Assembly (NCBI GenBank): GCA_019429445.1
Contig: JAHYIW010000001.1
Location: 1 to 64,000 of the forward strand
DNA from: Desulfuromonadaceae bacterium
GTDB lineage: Bacteria > Desulfobacterota > Desulfuromonadia > Desulfuromonadales > JAHYIW01
DNA length: 64,000 bases
Direction of reading: 5' to 3'
The translations under genes and the position numbers were made by a program. Of the stretch, positions 54,533-63,866 are shown piece after piece (positions within the stretch are counted from its first letter, which is position 1; every line of letters begins with the position of its first letter). The notes below the pieces were generated by a model that was not told where the DNA came from, did no database searches, and saw only the letters and a program-made list of their open reading frames with translations.

Positions 54533-55657
54533 ATGGCTAAAAAAAACGATGTAAAACTGCACGATATTGTTGGTTTGCTGCACGCACTTTACCCTCCGGG
54601 ACTGGCGGAAGAGTGGGACAACGTTGGCCTTCAGGTCGGAGATGTCCGGCAGACGGTCGCGCGATTGTTGGTTAGTCTGGACCCGACAGCGGCGGCACTT
54701 GACGCGGCGCGGCGCGGCGGCGCACAACTGCTGGTCTGCCATCATCCGTTGATTTTCAAGCCGTTGCAAAAGGTGACCGCCGATGGCAGTGTCGGTGAAA
54801 TTGTCCGCCAGGCAATCAAGGATGATATTGCCATCGTTTGTGCCCATACCAATCTTGATCGAGCCGCTGCCGGCTTGAATGACTGGCTGGCTGAACGGCT
54901 GGGACTGCTCAATACGCTGCCGCTGGCCGCCGCCGGAGAGTTGTTCAAACTGACCGTCTACGTGCCGCTCGGGCACGAAGACGCGGTGGCCACAGCCCTT
55001 TTTTCAGCGGGTGCGGGGGCGATCGGCAACTATGACCACTGTTCTTTTCGAACGTCCGGGACCGGCACCTTTCGGCCCGGTGCAGGGAGTACGCCGTTTG
55101 TCGGCACCCCCGGAACGATGACGCAGGTCGAGGAAGTCCGTCTGGAGACGATTGTCCCGGCGGAGGCTCTGCCGCGGACGTTGCAGCGGATGCTCACCGC
55201 ACACCCTTACGAAGAGGTCGCTTATGATGTCGTTCCGCTGCACAATCGTCGGGCTGATATCGGCCTTGGTCGACTGGGGATGACAACGCAAAAAATTTCC
55301 CTGGCCGATTTTGTTGATCAGGTTAAGGAACGTCTGGAAATCAGCACCTTGCGTCTGGTCGGCGATTGTTCCAGAATGGTCGGCAAGGTTGCCGTCTGCG
55401 GCGGCAGTGGGGCCTCGTTACTGGTCGGGGCGCAGCGGCAGGGCGCGGACGTACTCGTTACCGGGGATGTCGATTACCACACGGCGCGTCGCGCCGAGGA
55501 ACTGGGGATCGCGGTGATTGACGCCGGGCACTTTGCAACGGAAAAAATTATGGTTCGGGGGCTGGAGCAGGCGTTGCGCGGCGCTGCGGAAAAAAAAGGC
55601 TATCGACTGGAAATCAACGCGCTGACCACCGAATGTGATCCATTCAAATATTTGTGA
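54533..55657 (+). CDS. Nif3-like dinuclear metal-centre protein (YbgI/NIF3 family)
   Basis: 374 residues with the insert-containing form of the family. The metal ligands are in LLVCHHPLIFKPL, HTNLDRAAAGLN and DAGHFATEK; a PII-like insert lies at about residues 135-240. Family members form toroidal hexamers. GTP cyclohydrolase I type 2 has been used as a name without firm proof. The next gene (coiled coil/zinc ribbon) is a common neighbour in delta-proteobacteria. Confidence 0.92.
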   Translation: MAKKNDVKLHDIVGLLHALYPPGLAEEWDNVGLQVGDVRQTVARLLVSLDPTAAALDAARRGGAQLLVCHHPLIFKPLQKVTADGSVGEIVRQAIKDDIAIVCAHTNLDRAAAGLNDWLAERLGLLNTLPLAAAGELFKLTVYVPLGHEDAVATALFSAGAGAIGNYDHCSFRTSGTGTFRPGAGSTPFVGTPGTMTQVEEVRLETIVPAEALPRTLQRMLTAHPYEEVAYDVVPLHNRRADIGLGRLGMTTQKISLADFVDQVKERLEISTLRLVGDCSRMVGKVAVCGGSGASLLVGAQRQGADVLVTGDVDYHTARRAEELGIAVIDAGHFATEKIMVRGLEQALRGAAEKKGYRLEINALTTECDPFKYL

Positions 55658-55700
55658 ACTTCATCGAACATACACCGCAGAGAAGCGACCGGGAGGAAAA

Positions 55701-56411
55701 ATGCAAGAGCAGCTACACACCTTAATAACACTTCAGAAACTCGACAACACGATCAATAGTTCACTTCGCGAGCGCAAGGTATTAAGCGAGGAACGCGCCG
55801 GGCTGGCGACGGAGCAAGAGCGCGTCAAGGCCATGGTTGATGAACTCCAGAACCAGATTGATAGCCTGGAAGAACAGCGTGTCGAGCTGAGCAACGCACT
55901 GACCCGGGAGAGTGCCAACATCCTCCGCGCCGAAAACCGGCTTCCTGAAATCAAGACGCAGAAGGAATACGTCGCGGTCCTCAAGGAAATCGATACGGCG
56001 AAACGGATTACCAAAGAAAAACAGGATCAGGTCAAAGCCAAGGATGAAGCCATTGCTGCCTTGGCAGAAGACAAGACGGAGAAAGACGAGGCCTTTGCTG
56101 CGCTCTCCGCCAAGGGTGCCCAACGGGACGCCGAGATCGCGGTGCAACTGGACAGCTTTGATCAGGAGATGGCGGAGCACAACGAACACCGCGCCGAGCT
56201 GCTTAAAAAATTGCCAGCAGCGGTGCGCAAGCGGTACCAGATGTTGCTTGACCGGCGGGCTGGTTTGGCGGTCGTCGCCGCCAGTGCCGGGGCCTGTCTC
56301 GGGTGTAACATGAAGTTGCCCCCCCAGTTGTTCAACAGCCTTTTTTTGCTTCAGTCGATTGAGTCGTGCCCACACTGCAACCGGCTTATTTACGTCAATC
56401 AGGATAGCTGA
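55701..56411 (+). CDS. Coiled-coil protein with C4-type zinc ribbon
   Basis: 236 residues. A long antiparallel coiled coil (residues ~5-190) ends in a zinc ribbon with Cys pairs CLGCNMKLP and CPHCNRLIY. GGGAGG precedes the ATG at 55701; an earlier in-frame start lies without a ribosome site at 55635. Members of this family (CdsZ-like) occur next to nif3 and rnpB in many bacteria and are thought to bind nucleic acid. Role not established here. Confidence 0.9.
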   Translation: MQEQLHTLITLQKLDNTINSSLRERKVLSEERAGLATEQERVKAMVDELQNQIDSLEEQRVELSNALTRESANILRAENRLPEIKTQKEYVAVLKEIDTAKRITKEKQDQVKAKDEAIAALAEDKTEKDEAFAALSAKGAQRDAEIAVQLDSFDQEMAEHNEHRAELLKKLPAAVRKRYQMLLDRRAGLAVVAASAGACLGCNMKLPPQLFNSLFLLQSIESCPHCNRLIYVNQDS

Positions 56412-56419
56412 GATCACGC

Positions 56420-56822
56420 GTGGTCGGAGAAGAACGGATGGTCGCCGCCCGCCGTCGCCTTGGCGCAGGCGGGGGGAGGAAAGTCCGGGCTCCACAGGAC
56501 AGGATGGTCCCTAACGGGGACCGGGGGTGACCCCAGGGAAAGTGCCACAGAGAGAAGACCGCCCGCCGTCGCCTTGGCGTCGGCAGGTAAGGGTGAAAGG
56601 GTGAGGTAAGAGCTCACCGGTTCCGGCGGTGACGACGGAAGCCAGGTAAACCCCATCCGGAGCAAGGCCAAATAGGGGAGCGTTTGAGGACGGTCCGTCC
56701 AAGGCTCCCGGGTCAGGCCGCTTGAGGTCGTCGGCAACGGCGATCCTAGATGAATGACCATCACTTCGTCGCAGGTGACTGCGGCGGGGGACAGAACCCG
56801 GCTTACGGGCTTCTTCGACCAC
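56420..56822 (+). ncRNA. rnpB: RNase P RNA (bacterial class A)
   Basis: The universally conserved segments GAGGAAAGTCCGGGCTCC, AGAGAAGACCG, GGTAAGGGTGAAAGGGTG, GGAGCAAGGCCAAATAGG and ACAGAACCCGGCTTA appear in the right order. Helix P1 is formed by GTGGTCGGAGAAG (56420) and CTTCTTCGACCAC (to 56822). It is the catalytic RNA that trims tRNA 5' ends. Helix P3 and helix P12 carry the same 21-bp sequence (56445-56465 and 56559-56579), which looks like one repeat used twice. A strong hairpin follows. Confidence 0.97.
56445..56579. repeat. 21-bp direct repeat forming two rnpB hairpins
   Basis: The copies 56445-56465 and 56559-56579 are identical (beginning CCGCCCGCC and ending CCTTGGCG). Each is followed by a complementary arm (CAGGCGGG in the first, TCGGCAGG in the second), so each folds as a stem inside the RNA. 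Confidence 0.85.
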
Positions 56823-56833
56823 TTATACTTGAT

Positions 56834-56879
56834 GCGCAACGCCGACGGCGCGACCCTGGTCGCGCCGTCGGCGTTGCGC
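56834..56879 (+). terminator. Long hairpin downstream of rnpB
   Basis: A 21-bp perfect stem (GCGCAACGCC.. with ..GGCGTTGCGC) closes a 4-nt loop. No U-tract follows. It probably ends or processes the rnpB transcript. Confidence 0.7.
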
Positions 56880-56919
56880 CGCTAGTACCCTCGCCCCGTT
56901 TATTATGAAGGATAAATCG

Positions 56920-57948
56920 ATGGAGCTTCATTTTGATCGTCATAACGCGGTTGTCGATGAGTTGATCGATCAACTGATGAAAAGCGCTGAAGTGCATCAA
57001 CCCCGGATCATCCGTGAGATGATTCTGAGTGCGCTGAAGGCCGGTCAGGAAAGCGATTACCTGGCTGATCTCAAACTGATGCGCACCACCATGAAGGAGA
57101 TGCGCTACACCAACAAGATCTTCGGCCCTTACCGCAATCGGCGCAAGGTGACGATCTTCGGTTCGGCGCGCACCGCTCCGGACGAGGCGATCTATCAAAA
57201 ATGTGTGACTTTTGCCCGCTTGATGGCGGAGCGCAACTGGATGACGATCACCGGCGGCGGTGGCGGCATCATGCAGGCGGGGAACGAAGGAGCCGGTGCT
57301 GACAACTCCTTTGCGGTCAATATTCATCTGCCGTTCGAACAGGAAACCAATCCTTTTATGTCGGCGAGCGACAAGGTTATCGTCTACCGCTATTTTTTCA
57401 ATCGCAAGGTGGCGTTTCTCAAGGAAGCCCAGGCGGTGGCACTCTTCCCAGGTGGATTCGGTACCCTCGACGAAGCGATGGAGACGATGACGCTGATGCA
57501 GACCGGGAAAAATCCGCCGCTGCCGTTGGTCATGATCGATGACGAAACTGGCGACTACTGGGAAGAATGGTTTGAGTTTATCAAAAAGACCCTGTTGCGG
57601 CGCGGCCTGATTTCCGGCGAGGATTTTGGTCTCTTCTCGATGACCCGCGATCCCGTCGAAGCGGTGCAGATCATCGACGATTTTTATCGGGTCTTCCATT
57701 CGAGTCGTTTTGTCGGCGACACGCTGGTGATCCGCCTCAACAAATGGCTCGACAACGAACAGGTCGCCATTCTGGAAAGTGAATTCAGCGAAATTCTCAA
57801 GCCCGGCACCCGGTTGCGCATGACCAGTGCTTTCGAACGGGAAAAAGATCAGCCCGACCTGATCCATCTGCCGCGCCTGGCGCTGGAATTCAATCAGCGC
57901 AGCAACGGTCTGCTGCAAGCATTTATCCGCCAGTTGAACCAGCTGTAA
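56920..57948 (+). CDS. LOG-family (TIGR00730-like) Rossmann-fold protein
   Basis: 342 residues from an ATG at 56920 with GAAGG 8 bp upstream; an ATG at 56905 is possible but has no ribosome site. The nucleotide-binding GGGGGIMQAGNEGA and the LOG signature FPGGFGTLDEAME are intact. Plant and small bacterial relatives are cytokinin riboside 5'-monophosphate phosphoribohydrolases. This long form has extra N- and C-terminal helices, and its substrate is unknown, possibly a nucleotide monophosphate. Confidence 0.88.
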   Translation: MELHFDRHNAVVDELIDQLMKSAEVHQPRIIREMILSALKAGQESDYLADLKLMRTTMKEMRYTNKIFGPYRNRRKVTIFGSARTAPDEAIYQKCVTFARLMAERNWMTITGGGGGIMQAGNEGAGADNSFAVNIHLPFEQETNPFMSASDKVIVYRYFFNRKVAFLKEAQAVALFPGGFGTLDEAMETMTLMQTGKNPPLPLVMIDDETGDYWEEWFEFIKKTLLRRGLISGEDFGLFSMTRDPVEAVQIIDDFYRVFHSSRFVGDTLVIRLNKWLDNEQVAILESEFSEILKPGTRLRMTSAFEREKDQPDLIHLPRLALEFNQRSNGLLQAFIRQLNQL

Positions 57949-58001
57949 CACCACCCTGCGTTTTTTGCCACCTGCGTGCCGACAGAAACGGTGACTTATC
58001 G

Positions 58002-59810
58002 ATGAGTCCTTCGATCCCCGATCGCAAACATTTTTACCGCTGGCTACGGCGCCGCGGTACCGCCGTCCTGAGTCGCTTCCGGATCAGTGAAGTAACCTTC
58101 ATGACGGTGCTGGCTGCGGCGATCGGTGCGCTTGCCGGACTCGGCAACTTCAGTTTTCGCAAGGCGATCGATTTTTTTCATTGGCTGGTCGTTGAACAGG
58201 GGATGGCGCGGTTCGACATTTCCATGACGGAGTGGAGTTTTTCACGGCTGGTGACGATCTTTTTCCCCGCTGTCGGCGGGATTTTGTTGCTGCCGTTGGG
58301 GCTCTGGTTTGCCCGTGATCTCCATTTCGGGTTTCCTTCCTTTCTGGAGACCGTCAATCTGCGCGGCGCGAAGTTGCCGCTCAGGACGATCTTTACCCGT
58401 GGCATGGCCAGTGCCATTACCCTCGGTACCGGGGGCTCGGCGGGGCAGGAGGGGCCGATTGCGCAGATCGGCGGGGCGATCGGCAGTCAGTTCGGTCAGG
58501 CGTTCAAGATGGGGGGGGATCGACTCAAGGTGCTGGTCGCCTGCGGCGTTGCCGGCGGGGTTGCCGCGACCTTCAATGCCCCGATTGCGGGAGTTTTTTT
58601 CGCACAGGAGATTGTTCTGCTGGCGTCTTTTGAATTTTCCAGTTTTACGCCGATCGTCATCGCCAGCGGGATGGGGACCGTCGTGTCACGCGCCCTGCTT
58701 GGCAATCAGCCGGAATTTGTGCTGCCGCCGTACGTCATGAACAGCCCCTTCGAGCTGTTGTTCTACATTATCCTCGGCTGTCTGGTTGGTGTCTTCGCTG
58801 CCGGATTTATCGATCTCCACTTCCGCATCAAAGACCGACTGAGCCGTTGGGCGTTGCACCCGCTGGTCAAACCGATCGTCGGTGGTTTGCTCGTTGGCCT
58901 CATCGGCCTGTTCTTTCCGCAAATTCTCGGCAACGGTTACGCTTTTATTGACGGCATGTTGCATGGCAATGAGGGGTGGTATCTCCTCGCCGCACTGGTG
59001 GTCATCAAAGCGATTGCCACCTCGGTCACCCTTGGTTCCGGCTTGCAGGGGGGGCTCTTCGCTCCAGCCCTCTACCTCGGTGCTGCCACCGGTGGTGCTT
59101 TCGGCAAGCTGTTGCAGATCTTTTTCCCGCAGCTGACCATTTCTCCCGGCGCGTATGCCCTGGTCGGGATGGGCGCGTTTCTTTCCGCCGCCACCCATGC
59201 CCCGATGACCGCAATTTTTCTGCTCTTTGAAATGACCGCCTCCTATCAGGTTATCATTCCGATCATGCTCAGCTGCGTGATCGGTACCGCCATCAGCCGC
59301 TGGTTGCGCCAGGACAGTCTCGACACGGTTGAGCTGACCCGCGTCGGAATCGATCTGGAGGCCGGCAAAGAGCGCAATATTATGAAATCGTTGTGGGTGG
59401 CTGACGTAATGACGCGCGACCTGGAAACGATTCCCGAAAATATGACCCTGCGCCAGTTTCGTGATTTCATCGCCAGCACCCGTCATACCAACTTTCCGCT
59501 GCTCGATGCTCAGGGCGCGATGACCGGCATTATTTCGGTGCAGGATTTCATGGGGGTCGTTTTTGAGCGGGAACTGATGGATCTGGTGGTGGTCAAGGAA
59601 CTGGCGACTGTCGAGGTGATCACGGTGATGGCGGAGGAAAATCTGGATACCGCCATGCGCCGCATCGGTTATCGGAATATCGAACAACTGCCGGTTGTCG
59701 AGAGTGCCGGGAGCAATCGCCTGGTCGGCATCATCTCCCGCCGCGACATGGTGTCTGCGTATAATCGGGCGTTGATGAAACGGACTCTGAAAGATGACAC
59801 TGATGGTTGA
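58002..59810 (+). CDS. ClC-family chloride channel/antiporter with CBS domains
   Basis: 602 residues. The selectivity-filter segments are TLGTGGSAGQEGPIAQIG, which contains the gating Glu, and GSGLQGGLFAPALYLG, with AATHAPMTAIFLLFEMT nearby. Two C-terminal CBS domains (about 470-590; MTRDLETIPENMTLRQ and EVITVMAEENLDTAM) could sense adenine nucleotides. The gating Glu means that it could be a Cl-/H+ antiporter. It overlaps the helicase gene by 17 bp. Confidence 0.93.
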   Translation: MSPSIPDRKHFYRWLRRRGTAVLSRFRISEVTFMTVLAAAIGALAGLGNFSFRKAIDFFHWLVVEQGMARFDISMTEWSFSRLVTIFFPAVGGILLLPLGLWFARDLHFGFPSFLETVNLRGAKLPLRTIFTRGMASAITLGTGGSAGQEGPIAQIGGAIGSQFGQAFKMGGDRLKVLVACGVAGGVAATFNAPIAGVFFAQEIVLLASFEFSSFTPIVIASGMGTVVSRALLGNQPEFVLPPYVMNSPFELLFYIILGCLVGVFAAGFIDLHFRIKDRLSRWALHPLVKPIVGGLLVGLIGLFFPQILGNGYAFIDGMLHGNEGWYLLAALVVIKAIATSVTLGSGLQGGLFAPALYLGAATGGAFGKLLQIFFPQLTISPGAYALVGMGAFLSAATHAPMTAIFLLFEMTASYQVIIPIMLSCVIGTAISRWLRQDSLDTVELTRVGIDLEAGKERNIMKSLWVADVMTRDLETIPENMTLRQFRDFIASTRHTNFPLLDAQGAMTGIISVQDFMGVVFERELMDLVVVKELATVEVITVMAEENLDTAMRRIGYRNIEQLPVVESAGSNRLVGIISRRDMVSAYNRALMKRTLKDDTDG

Positions 59811-61989
59811 TTTACTGGCACAACTGAACCCGCCGCAACGTGCTGCGGTGCAATATGGTGACGGCCCGTTGTTAATTCTTGCCGGTGCCGGATCGGGGAA
59901 AACACGCACCTTGATCCACCGCATTGCCTGGCTGATTCATCACCGGCAGGTTGCTCCGCATGAGATCCTCGCGGTCACCTTTACCAACAAGGCCGCCAAC
60001 GAGATGCGCGAGCGCTTGTCCCGCCTGCTCGGGACGATTGACGGTCTGTGGGTAGCGACCTTCCACGCCGCCTGTGTGCGTATCCTGCGGCGTGACATCA
60101 GCGCCCTCGGCTACTCCGCCGACTTTACCATCTACGACGATCAGGATCAGGAACGGCTGCTCAAGGAGGTCTGCAAAGATTTTCAGATCAGCGACAAGGA
60201 CCTGAAACCGCGTGCCGCAGCGGCCGCCATCGACGCGGCCAAAAACCGCGGGACGTTGCCCGCCGACTTCGCAGCAGACGATTATCGGCAGCAGATCATT
60301 GCACGGATTTACAGCGAATATCAGCTGCGCTTGAAACGCAACAATGCCCTCGATTTCGGCGATCTGCTGCTGCTGACCGCCCAGCTCCTTACGCAGCACC
60401 CCGCTGTTCTGGCACGCTATCGGGCGCGGTTTCGCCATCTGCTGATCGACGAATTTCAGGACACCAACGCGATTCAGTATCAGCTGGTGCGGTTGTTGAC
60501 CCCGGCGCACAACAATCTCTGTGTGGTCGGGGACGACGATCAGTCGATCTATGCCTGGCGGGGAGCGGAAATCAGTAATATCCTCGGCTTTGAACGGGAT
60601 TTCCCCGCGGTCCGGGTGATTCGGCTGGAGCAGAACTACCGCTCGTCGGCGACCATCCTTGCTGCTGCCGGAGCGGTGGTGGCGCAGAACGCCGCACGTA
60701 AAGGGAAAACGCTCTGGACCGAAAATCCGGGGGGAGAAGCAGTGACGGTGGCGACTCTCGACGATGATCGAGCCGAGGCGCTTTACGTCGCCGAACAGAT
60801 TGAGGCGCAACGGCATGGCGGTCGCCATCTGCGCGATATGGCCGTTTTCTATCGCACCAACGCCCAGTCGCGACAGCTTGAAGAGGCGTTACGGAGCAGT
60901 AACCTGCCCTATGTGATGTTCGGCGGACTCAAGTTTTATTCGCGCATGGAGGTCAAGGATATCCTTGCCTATTTGCGAGCCCTGGCGAATCCGGCCGATT
61001 CACTGGCCGCGAAACGCATCATTAATGTCCCGTCGCGTGGCATCGGCGCCGTCACCGTGGACAAAATTTCCGCTTATGAGGCCACCTCCGGGGGCTTTCT
61101 GCCGGCCTGTCGCGCCATTCTCCACAACCAAGAACTGGGGCGGGCGGCGGCCACCAAGGTACAGGCATTTGTTGCCTTGATGGACGATTTCGCGGCGCGC
61201 TTGACGGGCACCCCCTTCCCGCAGCTGACCGCCGCATTGATCGAAGCAACCGGCTACGCCGCGATCCTCAAAGCGGAACGCACCGATGAGGCGCGTGGAC
61301 GGCTTGAAAACCTCGATCAGTTGCTGGCCGGGATGGAAGATGCCGCTGCAACGCTGAGCCTGGGGGATTATCTGGAGCAGGTTGCGCTGATCACCGATCT
61401 CGACTCCTACGACAGCAGTCTCGACCGGGTCACGCTGATGACCCTCCACGCGGCGAAAGGGCTGGAGTTTCCGGTCGTGCTCATGACCGGCATGGAGGAG
61501 GGGCTCTTCCCCCATTCGCGGACCACTGCCAGCGACGCCGCGGTCGAGGAGGAACGTCGCCTCTGCTATGTCGGCATGACCCGGGCGATGGATAAACTCT
61601 ATCTGACGCGCGCCCGGCGGCGCCGCGTCTTCGGTGAGTATCAGTTCAATCTGCCCAGCCGTTTTCTGGAAGAGATCCCCGCGCATTTGCTCGAACAACC
61701 CGCCACCCCGCCATTGCACCATGCCCAGGGGCACAATCTGGCCTCGGTTTTCGCGCAAGTGCCGGGCGCAGAGGCGCAGGTGGACGACGATTTTGGTAAC
61801 GATATTGAGGTGATTCCGGAGGCTGAAGAGGGTTTGCGGATTGGTCTGCGGGTACGTCATGCCAAGTTCGGGGTCGGTTTCATCCGGCGGATTGAAGGGC
61901 AGGGAGAAAATCAGAAAGTGATCGTCTATTTCAAAACCGTTGGACCCAAAAAATTACTGCTCAAATTTGCCGGGCTCGAACCAGCCTGA
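59794..61989 (+). CDS. uvrD: UvrD/PcrA-like DNA helicase
   Basis: 731-residue SF1A 3'-5' helicase. Walker A is AGAGSGKTRTLIHR; AVTFTNKAANEMRER, LLIDEFQDTNAIQY, VVGDDDQSIYAWRGA, RLEQNYRSS and VTLMTLHAAKGLEFPVV are motifs Ia-VI in order. The C-terminal RHAKFGVGFIRRIEGQGENQKVIVYF is the PcrA/UvrD tail that binds partners such as UvrB. The start may be 59794 or an in-frame ATG at 59803; both overlap the ClC gene. Confidence 0.95.
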   Translation: MTLMVDLLAQLNPPQRAAVQYGDGPLLILAGAGSGKTRTLIHRIAWLIHHRQVAPHEILAVTFTNKAANEMRERLSRLLGTIDGLWVATFHAACVRILRRDISALGYSADFTIYDDQDQERLLKEVCKDFQISDKDLKPRAAAAAIDAAKNRGTLPADFAADDYRQQIIARIYSEYQLRLKRNNALDFGDLLLLTAQLLTQHPAVLARYRARFRHLLIDEFQDTNAIQYQLVRLLTPAHNNLCVVGDDDQSIYAWRGAEISNILGFERDFPAVRVIRLEQNYRSSATILAAAGAVVAQNAARKGKTLWTENPGGEAVTVATLDDDRAEALYVAEQIEAQRHGGRHLRDMAVFYRTNAQSRQLEEALRSSNLPYVMFGGLKFYSRMEVKDILAYLRALANPADSLAAKRIINVPSRGIGAVTVDKISAYEATSGGFLPACRAILHNQELGRAAATKVQAFVALMDDFAARLTGTPFPQLTAALIEATGYAAILKAERTDEARGRLENLDQLLAGMEDAAATLSLGDYLEQVALITDLDSYDSSLDRVTLMTLHAAKGLEFPVVLMTGMEEGLFPHSRTTASDAAVEEERRLCYVGMTRAMDKLYLTRARRRRVFGEYQFNLPSRFLEEIPAHLLEQPATPPLHHAQGHNLASVFAQVPGAEAQVDDDFGNDIEVIPEAEEGLRIGLRVRHAKFGVGFIRRIEGQGENQKVIVYFKTVGPKKLLLKFAGLEPA

Positions 61990-62008
61990 GATGAATGTGC
62001 AAAAGACC

Positions 62009-62112
62009 TTTCGCGGCTGAAAGCCGCTCCCACAGGGGGTGGACTACGATGATGATATTATTGTTGCAGGAGCGACATCCATGGTAGATGGAAGATCCAT
62101 GCGTGCCTGCAA
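62009..62112. repeat. REP-like and other small palindromes
   Basis: TTTCGCGGCTGAAAGCCGCTCC matches the hairpin family at 5640. A second palindrome follows, TTGCAGG.. (62064) with CCTGCAA (62106) around CATGG/CCATG. Noncoding. Confidence 0.65.
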
Positions 62113-62188
62113 GCAACTTCTGCAGGGAATTCCTGTGAGGAATAACCTGCCCCCCTGATGGTGGAGCGAAGTGCATAGGCAAAGAGAA

Positions 62189-62219
62189 AACGGCCCGCCG
62201 GGAAAATCAGCGGGCCGTT
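62189..62219 (-). terminator. Terminator of the YfaZ-like gene
   Basis: AACGGCCCGC/GCGGGCCGTT is a perfect 10-bp stem followed on the minus strand by TTCTCTTT. It also faces the uvrD end from the other side. Confidence 0.85.
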
Positions 62220-62243
62220 GCTGTTTTAAATGGCGGACTATTT

Positions 62244-62810
62244 TCAGAAGCGGGCTTCGAAGCCGATCCGCGCCCCTTCATCAATATTTCTGGTGCTGAC
62301 CTTTTCAAAGCTGGCACGGATCACTTGATAGCCGAGTAACACGCGTACCTTGGGGGTGATGGCGTAGAAAATATCCGCGCCGCCTTCCAGCAGGCGCTCC
62401 GCATCAAGTCCCGAGAGAATCTTCGGTGCATAGAAGGCTTTGCCCTTGATCCCGAAGCCTTGCAGGAGCGGCGGCGTAAAGATTGCGCGGACACCGATCC
62501 CCAGCGTCAGCAGGTCGAGGCTGCGGTCGGTTTTGGCACTGTAAATCTGCGCTCCCACGCCGACTTCCAGCCCCGACACGTTGCCGAGACGCCCCATGAA
62601 GTCAAACCCCGCAGAACCAAGTTTGGTCGATTCTTCGTCGTTGTAAAGTCCCCTGACGGTGAGGATCGACGTGCCGTAGCTGTCTTCGTTCAAGGTCAGG
62701 CCTGCCTGCGCCTGAACACTGTCGTCATTCAGGGTCACTTCGAGCGAAGTGGCCTGGGCGCTGAAGGTGATCAGGCAGGTAAGTATGCCGCTGATAAATA
62801 TTTTTCTCAT
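62244..62810 (-). CDS. YfaZ-like outer-membrane beta-barrel protein
   Basis: 188 residues from an ATG at 62810 with AGGAGG upstream. Cleaved signal (KIFISGILTCLITFSAQA) then alternating strands (SLEVTLNDDSVQAQAGLTLNED; GLEVGVGAQIYSAK) and a terminal Phe (GFEARF), as in small porins of the YfaZ family. Function unproven. Monocistronic between a hairpin and a MITE-like repeat. Confidence 0.82.
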   Translation of the reverse strand: MRKIFISGILTCLITFSAQATSLEVTLNDDSVQAQAGLTLNEDSYGTSILTVRGLYNDEESTKLGSAGFDFMGRLGNVSGLEVGVGAQIYSAKTDRSLDLLTLGIGVRAIFTPPLLQGFGIKGKAFYAPKILSGLDAERLLEGGADIFYAITPKVRVLLGYQVIRASFEKVSTRNIDEGARIGFEARF

Positions 62811-62842
62811 GAATCGGATCCTCCTGTGGATAGGGTCCAGGA

Positions 62843-63001
62843 GGCTGTCCGACAATGAGATCCCGGCGGCTGCAAACCCAGCTGTTTGGCCCAAATTTCA
62901 GCTTTTTTTTGCCCCATAGCTACGGCTATAAGGCTGCAAACGAGCTAACATCTGGCCTCAAACTTCTGGCCTTTCGCTTCGGCCTCTATTGTCGGACAGC
63001 C
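62843..63001. mobile_element. 159-bp MITE-like element
   Basis: Terminal inverted repeats GGCTGTCCGACAAT / ATTGTCGGACAGCC bound a noncoding interior that holds GGCTGCAAAC twice in direct orientation. No clear target duplication is seen. It lies just upstream of the YfaZ-like gene. Confidence 0.75.
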
Positions 63002-63063
63002 CCCCAGGGTGACGGCGGAAGTATGCCATAAGGCACCCGCGGTAGCAAGCAGAAGTCGCACGC

Positions 63064-63088
63064 AAAGAAAAGCCCGCAAAAAGCGGGC
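63064..63088 (-). terminator. Terminator of the GntR regulator
   Basis: GCCCGC-AAAAA-GCGGGC stem and loop, followed on the minus strand by TTTTCTTT. Confidence 0.88.
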
Positions 63089-63122
63089 GATCGATAAGCT
63101 TTGCGGACTTTTTACGACGTCA

Positions 63123-63827
63123 TTACAGGTCGATCAGCCGGTTGAGCACACTGGCCTCGATCTTGCGACCGTTATCCATGCTGTGAATCAGCACTTGTCC
63201 GCCATAGACCGCATTCTTGCGCACCAGATTGTCCGCTTTTTTGCCATCGTGCGATTTAAACGCGGCAATAATTTTGTGGTGTTCCTGCACCGAAAGTTCC
63301 ATGCGCCCCGGCAGCGCCAGCGACGCCATGCGCAGCCGATTGAACTTCATCATCAGCTGAGTGATGATCTCGAACAATTTGTCGTTGCCCGACGCGCGGA
63401 TAAACAACTCGTGAAATTCGTTGTGAACGCGGAAGAACGTTTTTACATCGCCTTCGGCGGCGAGTTCCGCCAGTCTGGTATTGATCGCCTCCAGGCGTTC
63501 GATGTCCTTGCCCTGCAAACGTTCCGAGGCGATTTGCGCCGCGTACCCTTCGAGAATGCTTTTGATAGCGTAGAACTCTTCGATATCGCGTTCCGAAAGG
63601 GAGGCGACCACCGCGCCCCGGCGGGGGATGACGGTCAGGTAGCCTTCCGACTCAAGTTGGCGGAAAGCTTCACGAATCGGTGTACGGCTGATGCCGAAGC
63701 GTTCCGCAAGCTCCGGTTCGGCGACTTTTTCACCAGGTTTCATGCTCCCCTTGAGGATTGCGTCGCGAATCGTTTCAAGGATTTTTTCGCGCAAGGTCTG
63801 GTGATGCTCAATCGGTTTTTTCTTCAC
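63123..63827 (-). CDS. GntR-family transcriptional regulator (FadR subfamily, FCD domain)
   Basis: 234 residues. The winged helix (LREKILETIRDAILKGSMKPGEKV, ELAERFGISRTPIREAFRQLESEGYL) is followed by an all-helical FCD effector domain (residues ~80-225). Its metal-type His residues are in HNEFHELFI and QEHHKII. FCD regulators often answer to organic acids. A perfect palindrome in its own promoter suggests autoregulation. No regulated neighbour is visible to the right within the window. Confidence 0.92.
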   Translation of the reverse strand: MKKKPIEHHQTLREKILETIRDAILKGSMKPGEKVAEPELAERFGISRTPIREAFRQLESEGYLTVIPRRGAVVASLSERDIEEFYAIKSILEGYAAQIASERLQGKDIERLEAINTRLAELAAEGDVKTFFRVHNEFHELFIRASGNDKLFEIITQLMMKFNRLRMASLALPGRMELSVQEHHKIIAAFKSHDGKKADNLVRKNAVYGGQVLIHSMDNGRKIEASVLNRLIDL

Positions 63828-63866
63828 AGTAACGCTCCATTAACAGCATGCCGACAAATTTTGCAA

